Assembly (NCBI GenBank): GCA_945788625.1
Contig: CALZMQ010000033.1
Coordinates: 1 to 64,000 of the forward strand
Length of the DNA: 64,000 nucleotides
Direction: 5' to 3'
Source of the DNA: an uncultured Woeseiaceae bacterium
Lineage (GTDB): Bacteria; Pseudomonadota; Gammaproteobacteria; Steroidobacterales; Woeseiaceae
Below are positions 1 through 9,470 of the stretch, one piece after another. Both the position numbers and the translations under genes were made by a program. Each line of letters starts with the position of its first letter. Positions within the stretch are counted from its first letter, which is position 1. Below the pieces are notes generated by a model. That model was not told the origin of the DNA, did no database searches, and saw only the letters and a program-made list of their open reading frames with translations.

Positions 1-867
1 ATCGGCACTGGGAACGGACTGCAGCCAGGTGAGCAGCAGAACAGCCATCCAGCACAGGGCCCACAGCGCAAGCAGGTGGGGCGCTACCTTGATCCAGTTT
101 TCCTGTGCTTCCGCGGCCGTAAAATCGCGTGCCTGCGCCTCGCCTCTTTGCATCAGCACTCTCAGGTAGACGCCCACGAGAACTGCCGGGATGACGAACG
201 GATAGAACAGGACGTTTATGAGCGACGCCAGCCATGACGTCGAGCCATCCGAGTTCAGCAGCGCGAAAAGGATTGCTTTTATCGCGCCGGCAGCGATCGC
301 GGCACCCAGGACGACGGCCACCAGCTGCCAGAACTTCTCCATTGTCGTCTGCGACTCCTCGACCGCCGCCGGCAGGGCCGCAACATGTCGCGCCGAGACC
401 GCCATATCCGACAGTCCGGCAAATGCGCGGGCCCGCGATGACTTCCAGGAATGGCCTGAGTCGTCCTCGAATATCTTGACGTCATGGGGTTCGACCGGCG
501 CACCGGGCGTACCCCATATGAATTGATTCACGCCTACCGCCTCGGCGATCTCGCGGGCGGTGCGCCGTCGAATATCGAATGCAAGCACGCCAGGTACTAC
601 CTTGTCGTCATCAAGACTTCGCAGTTCGCCGTCGTACCAGTCGCCCGCCGGTAACTTTGCCTTCTTGCGGGCGATGGCGGCCGGGTTGCCGGCCAGCCGT
701 TGTCCCTTTTTACCCAGTCTCGCCAGCGGGATAAATACGAAGGATTCGGCACCCCGTTGCTCGAGCAAGCGGTCGCATCCGGCGCTGTGCTTGTTCGGCA
801 CGGCGGTAACGTCGAGGCCATCGATCTCGATTCGGACTTCGACAGGTTGATTCTTCTTCCTGGCCAT
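1..867 (-). CDS. Unknown membrane protein, partial (C-terminus off the left edge)
   Basis: The reverse strand is open from an ATG at 867 to the window edge (289 codons, no stop), so the C-terminus is missing. The first ~165 residues look soluble and charged, starting MARKKNQPVEVRIEIDG. Three hydrophobic segments follow: one around residues 177-200, one around 212-240, and one just before the edge (APHLLALWALCWMAVLLLTW). No family was recognised. The start is the only ATG near the beginning of the open frame; its Shine-Dalgarno is weak. It is transcribed away from the small membrane gene at 1013, leaving a 145-base divergent intergenic region. That it is a real gene is well supported by the long open frame with membrane segments; its function is unknown. 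Confidence 0.7.
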   Translation of the reverse strand, partial: MARKKNQPVEVRIEIDGLDVTAVPNKHSAGCDRLLEQRGAESFVFIPLARLGKKGQRLAGNPAAIARKKAKLPAGDWYDGELRSLDDDKVVPGVLAFDIRRRTAREIAEAVGVNQFIWGTPGAPVEPHDVKIFEDDSGHSWKSSRARAFAGLSDMAVSARHVAALPAAVEESQTTMEKFWQLVAVVLGAAIAAGAIKAILFALLNSDGSTSWLASLINVLFYPFVIPAVLVGVYLRVLMQRGEAQARDFTAAEAQENWIKVAPHLLALWALCWMAVLLLTWLQSVPSAD

Positions 868-1012
868 GTGTCGGGGTGCCTGCCGGGCAAGTATTCGTGC
901 GTGTGCAGTGATGGTATGTTTCTGGGTGCATTTCGCAAGGACTACGCAATTGCGGGGCTTCATTTAGGATTGCTTCACCGGAACGTCTTCCGCGTTGGCG
1001 CGGCAGGCCGAC

Positions 1013-1459
1013 ATGACAACACAAGCGGGAACCCGTGGCCCACGAGCTATGGTGCTGGTTCCGGAGACGTTATGGAGCGTGAGCTTGTTCGGTAAGCTGT
1101 TGCACGTGCCGCGGGTAACCGGCCTCGCCGACTACATGTTCGACAATGAGACCCCGCTATGGCTGCGCGCGGTGTCGCTGTTCCACGTGCCGTTGCTGGC
1201 GATGCTCGTCTGGGGTCCGTGGCGGCTCGATTACGACCCCGGCGTTTTTCCCTGGGCGGTGTTGACTGCCCGGATCGTCGTGGTGCTGACGCGCCTGCTG
1301 ACAAAACCGGATCGGAACGTCAGCCACGTCTACCGGTTTCCGTTCGCTGCGGGCGCCAATCTCACACCGCTGCAACACATGCTGGTGTTGATGATAGTAG
1401 GGCCCCTGGTACTTCAGCTGCCGGGGCACCTGCTGCTGTGGTGGCTGTTCGGCCACTAG
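1013..1459 (+). CDS. Small conserved-type integral membrane protein
   Basis: A 148-residue protein from ATG 1013. A TTG at 995 in the same frame would add six residues and cannot be excluded, and an internal ATG at 1049 is also possible. A soluble stretch of ~50 residues contains FDNETPLWLRAVSLFHVPLL, followed by hydrophobic segments around residues 50-70, 75-95 and 115-140. The pattern 'PLWLR..SLFHV.L..LL.WGPWRLDYD' with later 'LTRLLTKPDRNVSHVYRF' resembles a family of small uncharacterised membrane proteins I know only by sequence pattern, so the name is left open. It is followed after 20 bases by an SRPBCC stump in the same direction, so the two may once have been co-transcribed. Confidence 0.7.
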   Translation: MTTQAGTRGPRAMVLVPETLWSVSLFGKLLHVPRVTGLADYMFDNETPLWLRAVSLFHVPLLAMLVWGPWRLDYDPGVFPWAVLTARIVVVLTRLLTKPDRNVSHVYRFPFAAGANLTPLQHMLVLMIVGPLVLQLPGHLLLWWLFGH

Positions 1460-1479
1460 CGACTCGATCGAGGACTGAG

Positions 1480-1629
1480 ATGGACACCACACTCGAAACA
1501 AACGGCAGCGGGTTCAATTACAGGTTGAGCGTCGAACGCCGTTTCGACCATCCCCCGGACAAAGTCTGGCGGGCGATTACTCAACGCGATCTCCTGAAGC
1601 TGGGCCGCGAGGAAGAATCGGCGCAATAG
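1480..1629 (+). pseudogene. Truncated SRPBCC / AHSA1-like gene (5' stump only)
   Basis: ATG 1480 opens a 49-residue frame. Residues ~12-33 (YRLSVERRFDHPPDKVWRAI) are the classic N-terminal beta strand and helix of SRPBCC / Activator-of-Hsp90-ATPase-like ligand-binding domains, which normally run 140-170 residues. After TQRDLLK the sequence leaves the family pattern and stops at TAG 1627. None of the three forward frames downstream to the next gene restores SRPBCC-like sequence, so the rest of the domain is lost, not merely frameshifted. A true 49-residue protein is unlikely to fold as this domain. A short direct repeat (GCGCAAT twice, 1620-1639) sits at the break. Confidence 0.6.
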
Positions 1630-1705
1630 CGCTGCGCAATCGGCAGGTACCGTTCTCCAGCCCGTGTCGTTCGATGGTTGGCTCACTGTCGCCTCCAGCC
1701 GGGCA

Positions 1706-1723
1706 AACGCAATCGGTTGCGTT
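1706..1723. repeat. Perfect 7-bp inverted repeat upstream of the SLC13 gene
   Basis: AACGCAA - TCGG - TTGCGTT forms a perfect 7-bp inverted repeat with a 4-base spacer, in the 211-base gap between the SRPBCC stump and the transporter gene. It could be an operator half-site pair or an RNA hairpin. An AT-rich TAAAAT lies just downstream at 1736-1741 and could be a -10 element. No regulator is assigned. Confidence 0.3.
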
Positions 1724-1840
1724 ACCCCCGTATGCTAAAATCTCACCCGTTAGTCGCACGCGCGGCGCCGGCATCTGCCAGGGGCAGGCAGGATGAGCGC
1801 CGCGGAATCGTTGGCCTTCCAGTAAACGGTGTACCGCGAC

Positions 1841-3682
1841 ATGGCCACGCAGATGATTACGCCGGACACACACGGTATTGCCGTCATTATCCTGATCGTG
1901 ACGGCGCTGATCCTGTTCACGCGGGACCGGCTGCCGCTGGAGTCCTCGAGTCTTGCCGTGATCATCGTGCTGGTTCTCGGCTTCCACCTGTTTCCCTACG
2001 AGGTCGACGGCGTCGCGGTCGACCCGGCCCAGTTCCTGCTCGGCTTCGGCAACGAGGCGCTGGTGGCCATATGTTCGCTGATCGCCATCGGCAAGGCGCT
2101 GGAAACGACGGGCGCCCTGCAACCGGTGGCCCGGTTCGCCGGCGAGCAATGGTCGCAGCGGCCGAAAGCGGCACTGCTCATGATGCTCGTCGCCGTGTTC
2201 GTCATGAGCGCCTTCGTCAACGACACCCCCATCGTGGTGCTGATGATTCCCATTCTCGTCGGCATCGCGTTGCGCACGAAGCTGCCCGCATCGGGATTCA
2301 TGTTGCCCATGGGCCTCGCAACGATCATGGGGGGCATGTCCACTACCATCGGCACCTCGACGAACCTGCTGGTCGTCGGCATCACGCGCGATCTCGGCGT
2401 GGCCGACATCGGCATGTTCGACATCACGCTGCCCGCGTTGATGGTCGGAGCGGTCGGCCTGCTGTACGTATGGCTGGTCGTGCCGCGGCTGCTGCCGGAC
2501 CGGGCCATGCCGATGACCGATACGCATCCGCGCCTCTTCGACGCACAGCTCACCGTCCAGGAGAACGGATACGCCGATGGCAAGACCCTGAAAGACATTC
2601 TGGACAAGACGCAGCACGAAATGCGCGTCGAACAGGTTCGCCGGGGCGAATCGCTGCTGCTGGCCAGGTTGCCTTCACAAATCTTGCAGGCCGGCGATCG
2701 CCTGCGCGTCAAAGACACGCCGGAAAATCTGAAGCGCTTCGAGGCAGCGATCGGCGCCACGCTCTTCGAGGCAGCGGACGAGGAAGAGCCGCCGAGTCCG
2801 GATATCCCGAAAAAGAAAGGCGAACAGCAGCTCGGAGAACTCGTCGTAACCGTCGACTCACCGCTGAATCGCCGCAAACTCACCGACGTTCCGTTGCGTT
2901 CCTCGTTCAACCTGTTCCCGCTGGCCGTACACCAGGCACGCGTGCCGGGCGAGCGCGAGGCCGCCGACCCGGGTTCCGTGCAATTGCGCGCCGGCGACGT
3001 CATCCTGGTGCAGGGAACCGGCCAGGCGCTCGATGCCGCGAAATCCGGTGCCAAAATGCTGGTCGTTGACGGCACGACCGGGCTGCCGAGGCCCAACCGC
3101 GCCAAGCGAGCATTCCTCGTGCTGGCGATGGTGATCGGCTCTGCAGCATTCGGCTTGCTGCCGATTTCCATCGCTGCCCTGATCGGCGTCGGCTTGATGA
3201 TTGCCTTCGGGTGCATCGGCTGGCGCGAGGTCGGGCGAGCGCTTCCTATCGCCGTCATCATGCTGATCGTGGCCAGCCTGGCGATGGGCAAGGCGTTGGT
3301 CGCAACCGGCATGGCCGAGTACCTGGCGGCCGGGTTCGTCAGCACGGCGGGGGACTTGCCGACACCGGCAATCATCAGCGCCTTCATCCTGATCATGGCC
3401 GTGCTGACGAACATCGTGTCCAACAACGCGGCTGCCGTCATCGGCACCCCGATCGCGATTGCCGCGGCGCAGCAGCTACAGGTGGATCCAATGCCCTTCG
3501 TCCTCGCCGTGCTGTTCGGCGCGAACATGAGCTTCGCCACGCCCTTCGGCTACCAGACGAACCTGTTGATCCTGAGCACAGGCGGTTACCGCTTCGCGGA
3601 CTTTCTCAAAGTGGGCATTCCGCTGATCGTGATCCTGTGGATCGGTTTTTCCATCGTATTGCCGTTGCTGTATCGTCTTTGA
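1841..3682 (+). CDS. SLC13-family (DASS) permease with two RCK_C / TrkA-C domains
   Basis: A 613-residue inner-membrane transporter. Residues ~1-210 and ~395-613 are hydrophobic DASS halves. The first half carries SAFVNDTPIVVLMIP and TIGTSTNLLVVG, and the second carries TNIVSNNAAAVIGTP and SFATPFGYQTNLL; these are the duplicated helix-hairpin signatures of the family. The middle (~225-390) is soluble and holds two RCK_C-like modules, as in bacterial SLC13 permeases of the same overall length. The known family moves dicarboxylates, sulfate or similar anions with Na+; the substrate here cannot be read from the sequence. The start is uncertain: a GTG at 1829 and ATGs at 1841 and 1853 are in frame, none with a strong Shine-Dalgarno. 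Confidence 0.9.
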   Translation: MATQMITPDTHGIAVIILIVTALILFTRDRLPLESSSLAVIIVLVLGFHLFPYEVDGVAVDPAQFLLGFGNEALVAICSLIAIGKALETTGALQPVARFAGEQWSQRPKAALLMMLVAVFVMSAFVNDTPIVVLMIPILVGIALRTKLPASGFMLPMGLATIMGGMSTTIGTSTNLLVVGITRDLGVADIGMFDITLPALMVGAVGLLYVWLVVPRLLPDRAMPMTDTHPRLFDAQLTVQENGYADGKTLKDILDKTQHEMRVEQVRRGESLLLARLPSQILQAGDRLRVKDTPENLKRFEAAIGATLFEAADEEEPPSPDIPKKKGEQQLGELVVTVDSPLNRRKLTDVPLRSSFNLFPLAVHQARVPGEREAADPGSVQLRAGDVILVQGTGQALDAAKSGAKMLVVDGTTGLPRPNRAKRAFLVLAMVIGSAAFGLLPISIAALIGVGLMIAFGCIGWREVGRALPIAVIMLIVASLAMGKALVATGMAEYLAAGFVSTAGDLPTPAIISAFILIMAVLTNIVSNNAAAVIGTPIAIAAAQQLQVDPMPFVLAVLFGANMSFATPFGYQTNLLILSTGGYRFADFLKVGIPLIVILWIGFSIVLPLLYRL

Positions 3683-3802
3683 CCTGCGAGGCCGAAAATC
3701 GCCCGACCTCCTAAAACTCTGGCCATGTCGGCCGATAGATCTACCTGGAACCCCGAGTTTCGCACGGCTTGCCCTATGTGAGCCGTGCGAATTCTCTGTT
3801 GC

Positions 3803-6800
3803 ATGAGCACGAATGGCCAACACCGCATGGTATTACGCTTATTGATACGCACATTCTGTGTGCTTGCGCTGTATCTGGCGCAGGCGGCCGCAGCTATTGA
3901 ACTGACTGACGACGAGCGTGCGTTCATCGCCGAACATCCAACCATCGTCGTTGGCGGTGAAACCGACTGGCCGCCCATGGATTATGTCGAAGACGGCGTA
4001 TACAAGGGTGCGGCCAAGGACTATCTCGATGAGATCGAGGCTATTACCGGCATCGATTTCGAGGTTGTCACAGGATATTCCTGGAGCGAGCTCATGGGCC
4101 GGCTCAGGACCAAGGACATCGACATGGTACCGATGATGTACTGGACCGAGCACCGAGGTCGGGAATTCAATCTCACCAATCCATACATCACGGTCCGGCA
4201 CTACGTCTTCACGAAGGGCAAACGGGCAGACATCAAGAGTTTCCATGACCTCTATGGCAAGACGATGGCCATACCAGCCGGTTACGCCCACGTTGAATAC
4301 CTCAATAAGCACCACCCCGAAATACGGATCATGGAGGTCCCGGCCATTCTCGACGCCCTTGATGCCGTGCTCGTCGGGCAGGCCGATGCAGTGATCGAGA
4401 ATACGGCCAGCATTGCGTACTACACGGCAAATCACAGCATTCTGGGCCTGGCGCCCGCATTTCCGGTGCGTTTCGAAGTCGACAACGTGCATATGGCTGT
4501 GCGCAACGACTGGCCGCTGTTACGGGATATCCTGCAGAAAGCCCTCGACAGAATATCCGCGGAAAGCACGACACAGATCATGGCCAAGTGGACCGGCAGC
4601 GAAGCCACCGCGAAGACATTCCTGACCACCAGGGCTGAGTTCAGTGCTGTCGAGACAGCCTATCTGAAGGACACCGGCCAGATCACTGCTTGCCTGAACA
4701 TGAATCGAATGCCGCTCGAGTCAATGCGCAATTACACCCACGAAGGCATGACGGCTGATTACCTGACCATCCTCGGCGATACACTGAAGGTCACGGTTGG
4801 CGTGTTGGGATACGAAACCTGGGAAGAAGTACGGGCCGGGTTGATAAACGGCAACTGCGACATCATAACGCTGGCGCTCGATATGCACGACCAGTCTTCG
4901 TACCTGCGGTATTCAACGCCGCACATCCTGGAACGACTCGCGCTGGCAACCGACATCAGCAAAGGTTTCTTCGAGGACCTGAGCGACCTGTCGGGTGTCA
5001 GGGTGGGTTTCGTGGAAGGTTACGTCGACGCGCACGATCTGCGCAGCAAGCATCCGCAAATCGAATTCGTCAGTTTTGCAACTATCGATAACGCACTGGA
5101 CGCGGTTGTCGATGGCGAACTATTCGGTGTGGTCGATTATATTCCCACGATCAATCACGGAATTCGTAGTGGGTACGACCAGGTGCTGAAAATCAGCGGC
5201 GACTTTACTGATGACTCTCGCGGTTTCAGTATCGCCACGCGCAGGGGTTCGCCGCTACTCCGCTCGGCGATCGACAAGGTTATCCTGTCAATGCCCGACT
5301 CACTGCGCCAGAACACCCACCGCAAGTGGGTCGCAGTATCAATCGAAAAAGAAACAGACTACGCACTGTTTTATCAGACCGCCGCCGTTGCGACTGTTTT
5401 GTTGTTATTTCTTTTCCTGCGCTTTGTCGACGTGCGCAGGCACCGCGAAGAAATGCGGAAAAAGAATACAAAGCTCGAAAACATCAATTTGCAGTTGGAG
5501 GAACAAACCGACTCTGCATTGCACATGGCGTACCACGATCAACTGACCGGTTTGCCCAACCGGACAAAGTTGCTTGAGGACCTGGACCACTCATTAAAGG
5601 TGGGTAAACGGTCGTCGACAAAACTGGCCGTTCTGTTTCTCGATCTCGACCGCTTCAAGCATGTCAATGACTCTCTGGGGCATGATGTCGGTGACGAACT
5701 ATTGAAGGCAGTCGCAAAACGGCTGCGGAAGCTGTTACGCGATACGGATACGCTGTGTCGTCTTGGCGGCGATGAGTTCGTTGTTGTACTGGAACCGGTC
5801 TGCGATGTTTATTCACCCTGCGTCGTCGCACAGAGAATCGTAGATGAACTGGAGAGAGCCTTTCGCATCGGCAAGCACTCGATCAATATCGGCACAAGCA
5901 TAGGTATTGCGGTTTGCCCCGATGACACCGACGATCTCAATACAATTATCAAGTACGCAGATAGCGCCATGTACCTGGCGAAAGAGAGCGGCAGAAACGG
6001 ATACAGTTATTATCACGAGGACTTGTCGAATAAAGCGGCGCGTCGCATGGAAATCAAGACCGCGCTGCGACGCTCATTGAATGACCAGGACCTCTCGCTG
6101 GTTTTTCAGCCAATCATCGATCTCGACCGGCGCAAGGTTGTAAAAGCGGAAGCGCTTGTCCGCTGGAACCATGCCGAGCTTGGCAATGTCGCGCCGGACG
6201 AGTTCATACCGATAGCCGAAGAGTTCGGTCTTATCGTGGACATTGGTGAGTGGGTGCTGCGGAAAGCTTGCGAAACCATGCAGACGTTCATGCGGCATGG
6301 CGTCGGGATTGATGCCATCGCTGTCAATGTCTCGAGCGTCGAGTTTCTGAGGGGAGACATCAGTGATCGATTTCACAACGTACTCAATGAGTATGACGTT
6401 CGCCCGGAGCAAATCGAGATTGAGATTACCGAGCGCTATATGTTCGATCATGCAGAAGGAGCGGAGGCCGATTTGCGGAAACTACGCGACCTTGGTCACG
6501 CCATATGTGTAGATGACTTCGGTACCGGATATTCATCGCTAAGCTATATGAAGAGGCTGCCACTCAACGTCATCAAGATCGATCGATCCTTCATCAACAA
6601 TGTCCCTCATGATCAAAATGACCTGGCGATTTCGCAGGCCATCATCTCACTCTCGCACAGCCTCGGCTACGATGTTGTCGCCGAAGGCGTCGAAACGCAG
6701 GCACAGTTGGACTGCCTGATTGACAATTCCTGCAATTACGCACAGGGCTATTTCTTCAGCAAGCCCGTGCCGGCTGAGGAATTTGCCCGCCAGGTCGACG

Positions 6801-6865
6801 CAGTCAATGAAAAACTGAGGGCTACGGCTGGCTGGACGACTCGACTGCGAACAATTCGTCTGTGA
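3803..6865 (+). CDS. Two-sensor transmembrane GGDEF-EAL protein (c-di-GMP turnover)
   Basis: About 1020 residues. A signal peptide (from ATG 3827: MVLRLLIRTFCVLALYLAQA) is followed by two tandem SBP_bac_3-like periplasmic binding domains (~30-260 and ~285-500). Next come one transmembrane helix (~520-542), a short coiled coil (RHREEMRKKNTKLENINLQL), a GGDEF domain and an EAL domain. The GGDEF motif is intact (RLGGDEF, Gly-Gly at ~655). The EAL motif is intact (EAL at ~783), and DDFGTGYSSL and KIDRSFI are present, so both cyclase and phosphodiesterase activities are possible in principle. It probably senses a small periplasmic ligand such as an amino acid. Starts at GTG 3785, ATG 3803 or ATG 3827 are all possible; the last leaves the cleanest signal peptide. 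Confidence 0.93.
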   Translation: MSTNGQHRMVLRLLIRTFCVLALYLAQAAAAIELTDDERAFIAEHPTIVVGGETDWPPMDYVEDGVYKGAAKDYLDEIEAITGIDFEVVTGYSWSELMGRLRTKDIDMVPMMYWTEHRGREFNLTNPYITVRHYVFTKGKRADIKSFHDLYGKTMAIPAGYAHVEYLNKHHPEIRIMEVPAILDALDAVLVGQADAVIENTASIAYYTANHSILGLAPAFPVRFEVDNVHMAVRNDWPLLRDILQKALDRISAESTTQIMAKWTGSEATAKTFLTTRAEFSAVETAYLKDTGQITACLNMNRMPLESMRNYTHEGMTADYLTILGDTLKVTVGVLGYETWEEVRAGLINGNCDIITLALDMHDQSSYLRYSTPHILERLALATDISKGFFEDLSDLSGVRVGFVEGYVDAHDLRSKHPQIEFVSFATIDNALDAVVDGELFGVVDYIPTINHGIRSGYDQVLKISGDFTDDSRGFSIATRRGSPLLRSAIDKVILSMPDSLRQNTHRKWVAVSIEKETDYALFYQTAAVATVLLLFLFLRFVDVRRHREEMRKKNTKLENINLQLEEQTDSALHMAYHDQLTGLPNRTKLLEDLDHSLKVGKRSSTKLAVLFLDLDRFKHVNDSLGHDVGDELLKAVAKRLRKLLRDTDTLCRLGGDEFVVVLEPVCDVYSPCVVAQRIVDELERAFRIGKHSINIGTSIGIAVCPDDTDDLNTIIKYADSAMYLAKESGRNGYSYYHEDLSNKAARRMEIKTALRRSLNDQDLSLVFQPIIDLDRRKVVKAEALVRWNHAELGNVAPDEFIPIAEEFGLIVDIGEWVLRKACETMQTFMRHGVGIDAIAVNVSSVEFLRGDISDRFHNVLNEYDVRPEQIEIEITERYMFDHAEGAEADLRKLRDLGHAICVDDFGTGYSSLSYMKRLPLNVIKIDRSFINNVPHDQNDLAISQAIISLSHSLGYDVVAEGVETQAQLDCLIDNSCNYAQGYFFSKPVPAEEFARQVDAVNEKLRATAGWTTRLRTIRL

Positions 6866-6866
6866 T

Positions 6867-7760
6867 TCAGCGCACATTCGCCGATGCGTGATCGTCGATC
6901 AGGTCAATGATCTGCGGCCACAGTTCGATCGGCAGGTTGTGGCCCATACCGTCGATGATCTCCAGCCGTGCATCGGGGACGTATTCAGCCGTGTCGATGC
7001 CGCCTGCGAGCGGTACCAGGGGGTCTTCGCGACCATGGATCACGAGCGTCGGTGTGTCGATCGTTCGCAATCGGCTGCGCCGATCACCGTCGTGAATGAT
7101 AGCGGCGACGTGTCGTGTGAATCCCTGCGGATAGAAACATCGGTCGTAGCTCATCGACGCCATCTCGCGGCGCTTGTCCTCATCGACCGGGTATGCCGGG
7201 CTGCCGAGCAATTCAATCGTTCGCACGTTGTGATTGATGATGGTCGCGCGATCGTTGCGGCGCGGCCGCGTGTGGAAGATATGTCGTCTCACCAGTGGGT
7301 CGGCGCCCGGTAGCGATCGATGCCCACTCGTGGACATGATCGACGTCAACGTGCGGACGCGCTTCGGGTAACTGGCTGCCACGTTCTGCGCAATCATGCC
7401 TCCCATCGATGCGCCGATGACGTGCGCGGTTTCTATGCCGAGGGCATCGAGCAGCCCAATTGCATCGTCTGCCATGTCCTTCAGCCTGTAGGGAACGCGG
7501 ATTGGCAAATGCAGCGCACTGCGGATAATCATGGAAAGAATGCCCGGTACTTTGCGACCGTCGAACTTCGTCGAAAAGCCCGTGTCGCGATTGTCGTAGC
7601 GGATGACGCGATAGCCACGCTCGGCGAGGTCGCGGCAGAAGGGCTCGGGCCAGGCGATCAACTGCATGCCCAGCCCCATGATCAGCAATATCACGGGATC
7701 GGACGATGCGCCGAACTCCTCGTATTCGATGTCGATATTATTCGCACGAACTTGCGGCAT
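6867..7760 (-). CDS. Alpha/beta-fold hydrolase
   Basis: A 297-residue cytoplasmic alpha/beta hydrolase. The oxyanion region is ILLIMGLGMQLIAWPE, the nucleophile elbow is GASMGG (Ser near residue 117), the acidic residue lies in VIHGREDPLVP and the catalytic His in GMGHNLP. The triad is therefore complete and in the usual order. Length and motifs fit esterase / haloperoxidase-like members. The substrate is unknown. The gene converges with the GGDEF-EAL gene (one base between stops) and lies 67 bases downstream of the wax-ester synthase-like gene on the same strand, so a shared lipid or ester role is plausible but inferred. Confidence 0.88.
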   Translation of the reverse strand: MPQVRANNIDIEYEEFGASSDPVILLIMGLGMQLIAWPEPFCRDLAERGYRVIRYDNRDTGFSTKFDGRKVPGILSMIIRSALHLPIRVPYRLKDMADDAIGLLDALGIETAHVIGASMGGMIAQNVAASYPKRVRTLTSIMSTSGHRSLPGADPLVRRHIFHTRPRRNDRATIINHNVRTIELLGSPAYPVDEDKRREMASMSYDRCFYPQGFTRHVAAIIHDGDRRSRLRTIDTPTLVIHGREDPLVPLAGGIDTAEYVPDARLEIIDGMGHNLPIELWPQIIDLIDDHASANVR

Positions 7761-7827
7761 GGTTTTTCACTATCGTCTGGTGGTTATGCGGAACTTGGGC
7801 GCCGGAATGCAGAGTATCCGTATTATT

Positions 7828-9240
7828 TCAGAGCTCGTCGATCAGTTGCGAGAGTTCCTGGTACTCCAGCTTCAGCCCATCAAGGAATAGATCGACGTCC
7901 GGTAGCAGGTCCCGGCAGGCGAAAATGCTGATGTGCAGTTTGTCTACGTAACTGGTTATTACGATGATGGCGCCGAGTCCATCGAGCACCGGCGCCATGC
8001 CATACGAGCCTTGCAACTCTGCGCCACCCAGGTACTTCGTCTCCCGGGGGCCCGGCACGTTGGTCAGGATGATATTGAACAAAGGTCGAAGATAATCCGC
8101 GACATGCAGCCGCGTATACAGGCGCGCCGCGGCTACACCGAGCCCGAATGGCACTACTTCGGCCGAGTCGGTCAGGGTACGTGCGCCGAGTGCCTGCGAG
8201 TAGGCTTTCGAGTCGAGCGTATGCTCGTGGATGAGGTGCAAGCGCCGCAACGGATCGGCCTCGGTCGTTTCGAGACTCAGGGTCATTGCCGAGATGCGGT
8301 TACCCCCGTCGTTCACGGTGTCGCGTACAGCGATCGGCACCATGCCGACGAGAGAATCGTCCGGGAGCTCGCCGATCTCGAACAGGTAACGGCGCAACGC
8401 GCCTGCGCAAAGACTCAGCACGACATCGTTGATAGTGGTACCCGGCACCTTGTACTTCATTTTCTTGATTTGCCCGAGCGGAAACGTCGTTGCGCCCAGA
8501 ACGCGGTTTGCCGAGACCGATGCATTGAATGGAGTTCTTGGCGCCGTCAGCCTCGCTTTCGGACGCTGGTGTTCGCCCGAGAGTAGTTCGCGGCCCAGGC
8601 GAGCACCGCCGACGACAATGTCGGTTACGGCCCTGGCCGCCTCGACAGGCTCCCGAAGCGCGCCCAGGTAGGATTGCCAGAGCATTCCCAGCTTGCCGGG
8701 CACTTCGTCGGGATGCCAGGTGTCCGCGGAGGCGTCCTCCGCCGGTGCACCTGCCGGTGGATCGGCCAGTGCATTGAGCATATCAAGGGTTGCCATCCCG
8801 TCCACCGCGGAGTGATGGACTTTGTAGACCAAGACGAAACACCCCGGCGGAAACCCATCGATTTCGCCGACACCCTCGACAAAGTTCAGGGCCCACAGTG
8901 GACGCTCCATGTCGAGTGGAATGCTGAAAAAGCGGCTGATGTAGTCCCTTAGCTCAACCGATCCGCCGGGTGGCCGCAGTTCTTCATGGCGCACGTGAAA
9001 GTCCAGGTTGAAGTCCGGGTCCTCGATCCAGCGGGGTCGCCCCACATCCATCGGGGCATGCACGAGGCGCCGGCGAAACACGTTGGAGAGGTGCAGGCGC
9101 GAACGTATCGTCTCGCGCATATGCTCGAAATCGAACTCGCCGTCGGGCCGCAGGTAAAACTGGACGCCGCCGACGTGCATCGGCGTTCCGGATTCCTCGG
9201 AATAAAGGAAGGTGGCATCCAGCCCTGACAATTTTTCCAC
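7828..9240 (-). CDS. WS/DGAT-type wax ester synthase / diacylglycerol acyltransferase
   Basis: A 470-residue protein with the family start MEKLSGLDATFLYSE.....MHVGG and the catalytic HHxxxDG motif seen as KVHHSAVDGMA near residue 145. C-terminal family features NVPGPRETKYLGG and the FAC.DLLPD ending region are also present. The enzyme family transfers acyl-CoA onto long-chain alcohols or diacylglycerol to make wax esters or triacylglycerol as storage lipid. The full length argues for an active enzyme. It sits upstream of an alpha/beta hydrolase on the same strand. The choice between WS and DGAT activity cannot be made from sequence by eye. Confidence 0.92.
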   Translation of the reverse strand: MEKLSGLDATFLYSEESGTPMHVGGVQFYLRPDGEFDFEHMRETIRSRLHLSNVFRRRLVHAPMDVGRPRWIEDPDFNLDFHVRHEELRPPGGSVELRDYISRFFSIPLDMERPLWALNFVEGVGEIDGFPPGCFVLVYKVHHSAVDGMATLDMLNALADPPAGAPAEDASADTWHPDEVPGKLGMLWQSYLGALREPVEAARAVTDIVVGGARLGRELLSGEHQRPKARLTAPRTPFNASVSANRVLGATTFPLGQIKKMKYKVPGTTINDVVLSLCAGALRRYLFEIGELPDDSLVGMVPIAVRDTVNDGGNRISAMTLSLETTEADPLRRLHLIHEHTLDSKAYSQALGARTLTDSAEVVPFGLGVAAARLYTRLHVADYLRPLFNIILTNVPGPRETKYLGGAELQGSYGMAPVLDGLGAIIVITSYVDKLHISIFACRDLLPDVDLFLDGLKLEYQELSQLIDEL

Positions 9241-9470
9241 AGACCAGCTCCGATCATTCTGTCCGACGTCTCGAAAGCCACCCGACCGTGAGACCCGTAT
9301 GAACAGCAGATTCTAACGTGTTGCCGAGGATTGTGTGCAGCGGGCCTGCAGAATGACGGCAACGTCTTGCCAACTGCGCAAGAATTGCGGTCGAATCACT
9401 TCTGATTGATTCATTCGATCTTTCTGCGTCGTGTTAGGATCGCCCAGACTATCGACCGGAGAATCGCCGC

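Noticed and set aside
1577-3540. Long open frames on both strands overlapping the SLC13 gene
   Set aside because: They have compositions rich in His/Arg/Asp and no family resemblance. They are frame shadows of a GC-rich gene whose true frame has DASS motifs.
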